Below are positions 57,301 to 64,000 of a stretch of 64,000 nt of DNA, in pieces. Source of the stretch: Omphiscola glabra (Eukaryota > Mollusca > Gastropoda > Lymnaeidae). A model generated the notes under the pieces. It did no database searches. It was not told the DNA's origin and worked only from the letters and a program-made list of their open reading frames with translations. How positions within the stretch are numbered: the first letter of the stretch is position 1; each line of letters opens with the position of its first letter. The DNA is taken from contig OZ024794.1 in NCBI GenBank assembly GCA_964017045.1, forward strand, positions 49,481,013 to 49,545,012, read 5' to 3'. The position numbers were made by a program, and so were the translations under genes.

Positions 57301-60300
57301 TCTTTTGTTTTACGACATTGGTGTTATTTAAGTCTTATATATGTACATACCATTTCAAAATTCCATCAATTCAGCCACACCAACTACCACGCCGACTACA
57401 TGTCATCATGCACAGACTGAAACCTGGAACTTACCATGGGAAGGGAATGGATAAAGATGTGGGGGGGGGAGGTGGGGGTTGGGACAGGAAAAACAAGTCA
57501 AGTGGCAAAACAGCCCCACCGAGAAACACTCGAGGAAGATATCTAGAGAGTTAAAGAAGAGCAGAGGACCTGGAGCACGTTGGATGACATGGAAAGCGTC
57601 ACTCTGTTTGAAAGGAGTCGGTAATCGTTATCCGAAACATGGCGGAGTCAGGATGAAGAAGACGCTTTTAGATTTAATTTTATTATTACTTGGAACCATA
57701 AACTAAGACGTTATACGACAGAAAAAGTCATTCCTTAGTCAGTGAACTGTGGCAAGTCAATGAACTATGACAAGTCAATGAACAAATAATATTAGTTTTG
57801 TCAATCAATAATGCCAGTTCAGTCAATCAATAATGGCATTTTTGTCAATCAACCATACCAGTTCTGTCAATCAATAATGGCATTTTTGTCAATCAACCAT
57901 GCCAGTTCTGTCAATCAATAATGGCATTTTTGTCAATCAACCATGCCAGTTCTGTCAATCAATAGTGGCATTTTTGTCAATCAACCCTGCCAGTTCTGAA
58001 CAAACAGCAATGCGCAGACACGCTTCATGTGTACTCACCTACAAGGGGAAGGTCTTCTGACGTGGGCGGCATCTTGTCTGCTACTATCATGAGAAACACC
58101 GTCATGGACAACAAGGTGGTTATCCCCATGGCTATCTTTTCACCTGAGTCTGCTTTTGTAATCCATGCAGGAATGAAAGAGATGGATGGGTGGATGGAAG
58201 GAATGAATGAAGTGGTGAGTAGAGCCGGTCTTTTTCACGTGGACTTTTGAACGAGGAGTTCAAATTAACTCACTGAAGAGACGAATTAAATCGGCGGTTC
58301 TCAATCTGCTATTAGTAATAGGCCATATTTAATGCTGTCCTGGGATATTTATTTTGTGATTATAAAATTCATTTTTACCATTTTTAGCTACTCTTAAATT
58401 CCAGAGTAGCAGGTAGGAGAATACACAGTTAGGGTTATTCGAGTTTTGCAAGTGTCAAGTGTCTTAAGCCTACTGTAAAGTGTCCTCCTAAACTATGAAA
58501 AAAAATAATTAGTGATGAAATATTTTTTCTCATTTTTAATATTAGTATTAAATTTTTAAAGATTTATAGTTCAAACTTATTAATCAAATGAACAGTACAA
58601 TATAGACAATTATGTCTTGTGTCGTCAATAGATTAGGTTAATGTTTGTAACTCAGTAATGGTATGAAAATCTGGCAAGTAAGCTTTTTTGCATTGATTGC
58701 ATCACTACCTGTGGTGGCCATGTGGATGATTTAAAAAAGAAAAGGTATAAGCCTTTGGCGAGTTATTATTCTTTCGATTTGAAAATTTAAATGAGCCTTC
58801 TTAACGTTTACAATGAGAATAGTAAAAAAAAAAAAACGAGCTGTTTTTAATAAAAAAAAAACCCAGCTCGTTTATATGTCAAAGCGATTAATAAAGAACT
58901 TAGGTATCAGTGAGTCAATCGAAGGCCTTCAATTCAGTTTCACATGTTGTGTGACAATGTTAGTATCAATCTCATATATAATAATAATAATAGCAATAAT
59001 AATAAAGTTCACTTGAAAAACTCAAGCTTCACCCCCAAAGGCTCGAAGCGCGGTACAAAAACAAAGCTGGGAGATAATAACTAGCTGGAAAAGATGGTAG
59101 ACAACATCACCCCAGAAGGTGTTTGCGAAATAGATGAGTTTTCAAATTTGTTTTGAAGGACTCCAGCGTCTGGCTGTTTCTGAGAGCGTCAAGAATAGTG
59201 TTCCGATGATCAAACAACCAAGTCTACATAAATATGTATCATATAGGTATCATATAGGTATCATATAGGTATCCATATAGGTAGCTATATAGGTATCCAT
59301 AAAGCTATGTGATCTAATCTACTACTAAAAAAACTATCGAGTCGAAGCTGCTGAAGTCTTCCCCAACGGGTCACGAAGCGGCACGTCGGGTGCATTCCGC
59401 CCCTGAGGCAGCCACACCCGCCCTTCCACTCGCTTGACTGTGCGAGTGAGGCGGCACCATGGAAGGAACGCCTGGCCGGGTGGGGTTCTGCTTTCACAAA
59501 GCTATGTGATAAATTGTTCAATCATACCATTGTTTAAGTGTCCAAGCATTACTTGATTTATATCTTTTAATGACCACAGAGGTCCATTACTTGACATCAG
59601 ACTACCCGTACCATGACCTCACATTACCCATCACGATTTCCACCTCCTAAGATTATGTCTTTAGCTCCTTTCCAATGACGTCATTACCCCTCATGATTTT
59701 CAACGTAAATTCCCACTAAAAAAACTTTTTTTAAAAATCCCCCCAAACCGTTATATTACCCCATGAAATGTCCTTCCTAAGTGCTCACATCCAGGCATGT
59801 AAAACTCCGTATTACCCACATGACATATCATTCCTAACTCCTCACCTGCGGGCATATAAAATCCCAAAAGTGCTACCATGGTGATTAGTATACAAGGAAA
59901 CACCATGTTAAACACGTAGAACAATGGCCGACGCTTGATCCGGATATGGTTCTTTATAAATACATAAGGGACGAGACAGCAGGAAAACGTCACTTCCTGT
60001 AGATGAAAATAAGTCAAGGGAGCTTATTTTGAGGTTGCAATAGCTTTACAGATAAGACGTGAAGTAATTGTAAAATACCACAACGGCAATTGGTTTATTT
60101 TTTAGATTAAAAAAAGAAACTGCTTCGGAGAAAGTGAGTGTCCTAAATTGATATTAGCTTTATTAATGAATAAGTGTATTCAAAATTATCATCTAATTAT
60201 TTGACAAAACGAATATTGTCAATATTCCATAGCAAATAAGAAGCTCACCTCTCTCTCCTGTAAAAAACTGACCAACTCCCATTCCGTACTGTTCTTGTAG

Positions 60301-62566
60301 TTTGTAAGGTCTCCGGCCTCCGCGCCTAGCGTCTGTAAGTTCAAGGATTTACTATCAAACGTCCAGCTGGCAAACTCCAACGTACAGTGCTGTACAGACA
60401 GGGACGAGACATAAATGAAAGCATTGCATGTTCAACACTAATTCACTCAGTGATTTCATTAAAAAAAAAAACTCCAGCATACAATGCTGTACAGAAACAG
60501 ACGAAAAAGCATTGCATGTTCAACACGAAGTCACTCAGTGATTTCATTTTTAAAACTCCAGCATACAGTGCTGTACAGAGACAGATGGGAAATAAATAAA
60601 AGCATTGCATGTTCAACACCAAGTCACTCAGTGATTTCATTTTTAAAACTCCAACATGCAGTGCTGTACAGAAACAGACGAGAAAACATTGCGTGTTCAA
60701 CACGAAGTCACTCAGTGCCTTCATCAAAGATCTAAACTTTAAAGTTTATAAATAGATGTGTTGGTGAACAGTTTCCGGTAACTAAAGAAGTTGGCCTCAC
60801 CTGTGTATCGAAGGGAAAGTACTTGACGTCAATGGCGCACGAGCTCTTGAAGATGACCATTTGCAGCCACATGACCTCCCCTTCATTGTTGATAATGACA
60901 TTGGTGCTGACAGATTCATCTGTTATCATGGCACTGAGGAGATGTCGATGTCGTTTGTATATTCAGTTCCAAGATCAATTTATTTATATTAAATTTAAAA
61001 CGTCATACTTATTTAACGAAAAGGCAACATCAAACGAGATCTCTATAAGGTTTTTGCTGTGCTCTAAGCCCAAAAGTTTATCTTATTGTACTGTCTTTTG
61101 ACTCCAACTTTAACAAACCTTGTTTTACTATTTTATTCAAATAGCTTGAAGGCAATTGCTATCTATGTAAAGAAGCGGGTAAATATGTCATTGACTCCAA
61201 ATGTTTATTTAATTATATACATATATATATATAGAGTGAGATAGCGACAGAGAGTGAGACAGAGCGAAAAAGAGTCAGCGAGAGAGCGAGTGAGAGAGAT
61301 AAAGAGCAAGAGAGCTTGAGAGCTTGCGAGAGAAAGAGGTAGGAAAGAGAGAGAGAGAGAGGGGGAGAGCGAGCGAGAGAGTGAGAGAGAGAGAGTAAGA
61401 GTGTGTGTGTGTATAAAGAAAAGGAAAGAGATATAGAGGCGAGACAGAGTGAGCGAGAGAGAGAGAGAGAGAGAGAGAGCGTTTGTGAGAGAGAGAGAGA
61501 GAAAGAATGAGATTTTCTCTAAATCCATGATTTTAAACAAATTCATCGATTCTACATGTTTATAGATCAAAGAACTGCTTTTTTCAAAAGACACCATTTT
61601 AAAAAAATATATATGCCCTGGGCACTTTGAACTGAAAGCAGTAGCAGGAGACCGTGTTGGTATTTTATCAGAGAGGTCATAGTCCTCTTTTCATTGCTTG
61701 TGGATATGTTTGGATGTGAACACTCGCACGTTTGAGTCACAAGATAAATACCCACGGCCCGAAATAAAAATCAAATGGAATAACCCTTAACAAAAAAAGT
61801 TTTTCGTATAATTATACTTTATAAAATATAATATCGAGCAATTAGGGAAAAGTTGGGGGGGGGGGGGGTGGGGGGGCGCTGAGAATAAGACAAAACGTGC
61901 ATACAAGTAACGTACTTTATAAGAATCTCAATTAGTGCTCATCTCCTCAAGGCTCGCACAATCTCAATTAGTGCTCATCTCCTCAAGGCTCGCAACCGCA
62001 CATTTTTTCCCACTTTACTGAACCATACTAATGTTCTAACGAACCAATCGCTTCGACACTGCAGATTTATTTCAATAACATTTTTTAGAAACACAAAAGA
62101 AAATATTACGATCCAAACGCACTTGCGATATTAAATTTTTAAACAAATCTCATTTAGTGCAGTTATCTTTTTCTAAAAATAATATCTTTCCTTTGAAAAA
62201 CAGTAAAAAATGAATTTAATTTATGTAATTTTTTTGTCTTTTTTTTTTTTAAATTTTTTTTTGGGAGGAGGGGGGGTCTGAAAAATTTGAAAGCATGTGT
62301 TGTAATCAACAATGAGTCTATGTGCCAAATTTCAGCCCGATAGCTTGACGGCAAGTGGGTCAATAGACGTCCGAAGATTTTGCCACCCAGCCAGTCAGCC
62401 ACCCAGCCAGCCACCCAGCCAGCCACCCAGCCACCCAGCCAGCCAGCCAGCCACCCAGCCACCCAGCCAGCCAGCCACCCAGCCAGCCACCCAGCCAGCC
62501 ACCCAGCCACCCAGCCAGCCAGCCAGCCACCCAGCCAGCCAGCCAGCCACCCAGCCACCCAGCCAC

Positions 62567-62659
<93 letters not shown>

Positions 62660-62849
62660 CAGCCAGCCAGCCAGCCACCCAGCCAGCCACCCAGCCAGCC
62701 ACCCAGCCAGCCAGCCAGCCACCCAGCCAGCCAGCCAGCCAGCCACCCAGCCACCCAGCCAGCCACCCAGCCACCCAGCCAGCCAGCCAGCCACCCAGCC
62801 AGCCAGCCAGCCACCCACCCAGCCAGCCAGCCAGCCACCCAGCCAGCCA

Positions 62850-62880
<31 letters not shown>

Positions 62881-63860
62881 ACCCAGCCAGCCAGCCAGCC
62901 AGCCACCCAGCCACCCAGCCAGCCAGCCACCCAGCCAGCCAGCCAGCCACCCAGCCAGCCAGCCACCCAGCCAGCCAGCCAGCCAGCCACCCAGCCAGTC
63001 AGCCATTCTGCCACGAACAATAGCGAACTTAATATAAAGGATTTTAAAAAAAACAAGTCAAATGAATTTTAGAATATGCAATGGTTATATTTAAGACAAC
63101 TCTTTGTGCAGGGGACTAATACGGTGAAATGAAAGAACTAGGTCGAATTATTTATCCTTGTTAAGTTCAATTTCGTCCAATTTAAATCACATTTAAAATC
63201 GCCTGATCATTTTTATAGGACGATCCATGTTTTCATCACAGGCAGGAGTAGACAATAGGAACAAAAGAAAGCTTCAACGCCCTTTTGGGTGATTTAAAAA
63301 AAAAATCCATTGTTCTCGTCCAAGCATTGTCTCATGATAACCTCAGAAGGCCGTTACGGTGATAGTCCAAGGAGTCCCAAGGACATGTCTGATTGGAGTG
63401 GGTGATCCTAGTGGCGAGCGTTCTCCCTATCTGATATACAAAACGAAAGAATAGTCATGGAACGGACGTACATTATTTTTCCAGACAGGGTTTGTCATTT
63501 TTAAGACCGAAAAAAGTCCCATTGCATTACGTGATGTTACTATTTTTAGACATAGCTTCTAACAAACGGAATACCAGGATGTTTCATTAATATCTCAACG
63601 AGACTGGCCAAACTAAATGCCCGGATGTTCTATCAGTAGATTTCTGCCCATTAAATGACAAACCCTATTGTCAACAGTCCATACAGGAGGCTACTTTTCA
63701 CACGAATGCAAATACCTGTCACAGAGATCCCACAATGACATCATAGTTACCTGTTGTATAAAACTACATCTGGCAACCACACCGTGTCGTAGGGCAAATT
63801 GATGACAGAAATGTTCCCGTACTTCCGTGGATCCCATTTCAATTTAGGATCAGTCCAAAT
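47440..63860 (-). CDS. Nicotinic acetylcholine receptor subunit, alpha-type, 3' two thirds (8 exons used per transcript, one alternative)
   Basis: Pentameric ligand-gated cation channel subunit. Exons in order of transcription: 63751-63860, 60801-60933, 60249-60389, 59846-59996, 58039-58149, then either 52839-53062 or 52508-52722, then 48123-48281 and 47440-47634. With the longer alternative the sum is 1224 nt (407 aa + stop), open throughout. Landmarks are loop D (IWTDPKLKWDP), loop A (VWLPDVVLYN), the Cys-loop C-x13-C (CAIDVKYFPFDTQHC), a vicinal Cys pair (TFSCC), M1 (RRPLFYVFNMVFPCILI), M2 (GEKIAMGITTLLSMTVFLMI), M3, a short intracellular loop and M4 (EWQQLALIIDRLLLLIF). The vicinal cysteines make it alpha-type. 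Glu before M2 (GEK) predicts cation selectivity. The signal peptide and first exons lie beyond 64000. Confidence 0.94.
47705..47863. mobile_element. hAT-like MITE with CAGGCCTGCACAAC end, copy 2 (decayed)
   Basis: The left end is identical to the copy at 12741-12955, and the inner GGCCCGCACACGTTTT matches that copy's other arm. The outermost right terminus is lost. It lies in the last nAChR intron. Confidence 0.7.
48123..48281 (-). CDS. nAChR exon: M3-M4 intracellular loop
   Basis: 53 codons, phase 0 at both ends (acceptor ATCAATCAG, donor AAG|GTAAAT). Encodes a polar loop (TNDYYSRYDMDRRPENGG, FARKFTPSPSTPSGDN) ending ERQFLRVLQK. Several Ser/Thr-Pro and Arg-rich patches could be phosphorylated. 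Confidence 0.85.
48831..49399. mobile_element. MITE-like element with AGGCAGTGGCGTAGCTAG ends, copy 2
   Basis: The left end AGGCAGTTGCGTAGCTAG and the right end, reverse complemented, AGGCAGTGGCGTGGCTAG differ at two positions. Inside the ends, GGTGTCACC and CGGTGCGG words are mirrored. About 569 bp, no coding motif, inside an nAChR intron. Confidence 0.7.
49655..50079. repeat. 32-bp minisatellite, about 13 copies, in nAChR intron
   Basis: Units read TTGAATTATGCCATCTCAGA + ATTGAGTGATCC with a few substitutions. They are contiguous, with no spacers. Confidence 0.93.
50080..52507 (-). other. nAChR intron between the loop exon and the alternative M3 exons
   Basis: No further exon recognised. 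Contains a 25-bp repeat at 51758-51904, a GA tract near 51380 and A/C homopolymers. Confidence 0.5.
51758..51904. repeat. 25-bp minisatellite, about 6 copies
   Basis: Unit TAACATTACAAGCTGTAATTTCAGC. TTACAAGCTGTAA inside it is a near palindrome. Confidence 0.92.
52508..52722 (-). CDS. nAChR alternative M3 exon B (distal)
   Basis: GT plus 71 codons. Acceptor CCATCAG (phase 1), donor ATG|GTGAGT (phase 0). Encodes LYYGITIAIVSFATGMTVFV, LNIHYKGSRGREVPKMLKK, IFFGVVAKLLFL. It agrees with exon A at about 45 of the first 58 positions and shares the ending TGTKGM-like, but is 3 codons shorter. Confidence 0.9.
52839..53062 (-). CDS. nAChR alternative M3 exon A (proximal)
   Basis: GT plus 74 codons. 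Acceptor CTTCCAG (phase 1), donor ATG|GTAAGT (phase 0). Encodes LYYGITMTIVSCATGMTVFV, LNIHHKGDRGREVPRLVRF, VFFGVLAKALFL and a Gly/Pro/Lys-rich start of the intracellular loop. Both copies join in frame to the M2 exon upstream and the loop exon downstream. Confidence 0.92.
53867..53945. repeat. About 25-bp tandem repeat, 3 copies
   Basis: CACTGCTCGATGGTCATCAG + TGTAG, repeated head to tail. Confidence 0.85.
54078..54320. repeat. (CAA/CAT)n trinucleotide tract, about 240 bp
   Basis: Almost pure AAC/ATC triplets. The minus-strand poly-Leu/Met and poly-Val frames are artefacts. Confidence 0.95.
56815..57103 (-). pseudogene. 5'-truncated LINE with C-terminal reverse-transcriptase tail and (ATG)n 3' end
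   Basis: The minus strand encodes KKRKLEWFGHVTKK, then RGGRRRGRQRKRWEDNIKEW and AEDREEWRRIVF, the well-known tail of RTE/CR1-like endonuclease/RT proteins. Just after the stop the strand runs into (ATG)n at 56815-56850, the microsatellite tail typical of such elements. The rest is missing upstream of about 57103. Confidence 0.88.
57786..57997. repeat. 44-bp minisatellite, about 5 copies
   Basis: CCAGTTCTGTCAATCAATAA + TGGCATTTTTGTCAATCAACCATG. A simpler AAGTCAATGAAC repeat lies just before it. Confidence 0.9.
58039..58149 (-). CDS. nAChR exon: M2 pore helix
   Basis: 36 codons plus split ends (phase 1 in, phase 1 out). GEKIAMGITTLLSMTVFLMI lines the pore. Glu at -1' and the absence of the Pro-Ala insertion of anionic channels predict cation conduction. 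It continues VADKMPPTSEDLPLV into the M2-M3 loop. Confidence 0.95.
58150..59845 (-). other. nAChR intron between M1 and M2 exons
   Basis: Contains a 10-bp-arm hairpin AAACGAGCTG/CAGCTCGTTT (58834-58873), a possible interspersed repeat at about 58985-59215 (CTCGAAGCGCGGTAC), a TATCATATAGG repeat (59230-59300) and a GC-rich block at 59335-59500. Confidence 0.5.
59230..59300. repeat. TATCATATAGG short tandem repeat
   Basis: Five to six copies of an 11-12-bp unit, diverging toward the right end. Confidence 0.8.
59846..59996 (-). CDS. nAChR exon: C-loop cysteines and M1
   Basis: Phase 0 in, phase 1 out. Starts EVTFSCCLVPYVFIKNHIRI, with the vicinal Cys pair of an alpha-type agonist site, then RRPLFYVFNMVFPCILITMV (M1). 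The residue two before the first Cys is Phe, where Tyr is usual in the Y-x-C-C motif. Confidence 0.94.
60249..60389 (-). CDS. nAChR exon: end of Cys-loop to loop F/strand 9
   Basis: 47 codons, phase 0 both ends. Begins HCTLEFASWTFDSKSLNLQ, so its second codon is the closing cysteine of the Cys-loop. Ends STEWELVSFLQERE. Acceptor CTGTACAG; that acceptor and the first codons are copied in the tandem array at 60366-60720. Confidence 0.94.
60366..60720. repeat. About 86-bp tandem repeat, 4 copies, copying an exon start and its splice acceptor
   Basis: Each unit contains ACTCCAGCATACAGTGCTGT + ACAG and later GCATTGCATGTTCAACAC and AGTCACTCAGTGATTTCATT. The copy nearest 60389 overlaps the real exon. 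On the minus strand the others read CTGTACAG|CACTGT.., i.e. an acceptor followed by His-Cys and Leu-Glu-Phe codons, as in the real exon. Confidence 0.88.
60801..60933 (-). CDS. nAChR exon: loop B region and start of Cys-loop
   Basis: Phase 2 in, phase 0 out. Encodes STNVIINNEGEVMWLQMVIF then KSSCAIDVKYFPFDTQ, the first 12 residues of the 13-residue Cys-loop interior. Donor CAG|GTGAGG. Confidence 0.95.
61236..61506. repeat. GA-rich microsatellite
   Basis: Irregular (GA)n with GAGC and (GT)n interruptions over about 270 bp, a strong purine/pyrimidine strand bias. Confidence 0.92.
61924..61995. repeat. 36-bp direct duplication
   Basis: AATCTCAATTAGTGCTCATC + TCCTCAAGGCTCGCA occurs twice in direct succession without change. 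Confidence 0.92.
62382..63003. repeat. (AGCC)n satellite-like tract with ACCC variants, about 620 bp
   Basis: Built almost only of AGCC and ACCC tetramers. No frame on either strand meets a stop, which produces spurious frames of up to 297 codons (Gly-Trp-Leu-Ala or Ser-Gln-Pro repeats). Confidence 0.97.
63751..63860 (-). CDS. nAChR exon: loop D to loop A
   Basis: First nAChR exon in the window (acceptor TTTTCAG, phase 0; donor AG|GTAACT, phase 2). Encodes IWTDPKLKWDPRKYGNISV and LPYDTVWLPDVVLYN, with the loop D Trp and the loop A region. Confidence 0.93.
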
Positions 63861-64000
63861 CTGAAAACATCGTTGGCAGGAAGTCGAGAGATTAACACGT
63901 AAATCACAAGGTAGTTCATAGGTTGAAATGAGATGCTAAAAAAAAAAACCCGCACACAAAACAGCAACCACAACAACGCTGTTTACAGTCTGACCATCGC
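63861..64000 (-). other. nAChR intron reaching the window edge
   Basis: No exon recognised. The earlier exons (signal peptide, N-terminal helix) must lie beyond. Confidence 0.6.

Larger units (their letters stand above)
53063..58038 (-). other. Large nAChR intron between M2 and M3 exons
   Basis: About 5 kb. Contains a 25-bp repeat (53867-53945), a (CAA/CAT)n tract (54078-54320), a LINE 3' end (56815-57103) and a 44-bp minisatellite (57786-57997). No other exon recognised. Confidence 0.55.
60934..63750 (-). other. nAChR intron (2.8 kb) rich in simple repeats
   Basis: Carries a GA-rich tract (61236-61506), G runs near 61855, a 36-bp direct duplication (61924-61995) and the AGCC tract (62382-63003). 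No exon recognised. Confidence 0.6.

Noticed and set aside
58985..59215. Possible coding fragment downstream of an ATA repeat
   Set aside because: It looks like an interspersed repeat (CTCGAAGCGCGGTAC) and all frames are broken. The family could not be named, so no element was called.
62163..63056. 297-codon minus-strand frame and overlapping plus-strand frames of up to 241 codons
   Set aside because: They are translations of the AGCC tetramer tract, which has no stop in any frame. The repeats show no protein-like codon pattern.

Overview
This window looks like AT-rich, repeat-loaded nuclear DNA of an invertebrate, most likely a heterobranch (pulmonate) gastropod. The reasons are short exons with GT..AG introns, abundant small DNA transposons, 5'-truncated non-LTR retrotransposons, many minisatellites, and short hAT elements resembling SPIN, a family reported from the pond snail Lymnaea. 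The species assignment is inference. All gene models were built by hand. In each one the splice phases agree across every junction, so the reading frame stays open end to end.

Layout. (1) 674-3597, plus strand: the last seven coding exons (366 aa) of a class I myosin of the MYO1D/Myo31DF type, covering the end of the motor, an IQ neck and the TH1 tail. A 3' UTR follows, with a perfect 44-bp inverted repeat just beyond it. (2) 4.8-16 kb: gene-poor, with a tRNA-Thr(UGU) gene and many MITE-like elements, including a SPIN-like element nested inside another inverted-repeat element. (3) 17313-38091, plus strand: a complete 18-exon gene for a predicted single-pass receptor of about 1178 aa. It has a signal peptide, one TNFR-type cysteine-rich domain, a stalk with an RRKR site, a membrane span, a long linker, ZU5, UPA and death domains, and a Ser-rich tail. 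A TNF-receptor ectodomain on an UNC5/UNC5CL-type cytoplasmic half is the most interesting object here. A perfect kB-type palindrome lies 1.3 kb upstream of its start codon. (4) 38.1-47.4 kb: intergenic. It holds a triple nest (minisatellite, LINE fragment, SPIN-like element), two further hAT-type MITEs and simple repeats. (5) 47440-63860, minus strand: the 3' two thirds of a nicotinic acetylcholine receptor subunit, from loop D through M4 to the stop. The M3 exon is present twice in tandem (52839-53062 and 52508-52722). The phases allow either copy but not both in frame, which predicts mutually exclusive splicing. Its introns carry several minisatellites, a (CAA)n tract, a GA tract, a 620-bp AGCC tract and a tandem array that copies one of its own splice acceptors.

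The three genes are functionally unrelated as far as can be seen: an actin motor linked in other animals to left-right asymmetry, a probable cytokine-type death/NF-kB receptor, and a cation-selective ligand-gated channel. The 5' ends of the myosin and nAChR genes lie outside the window.
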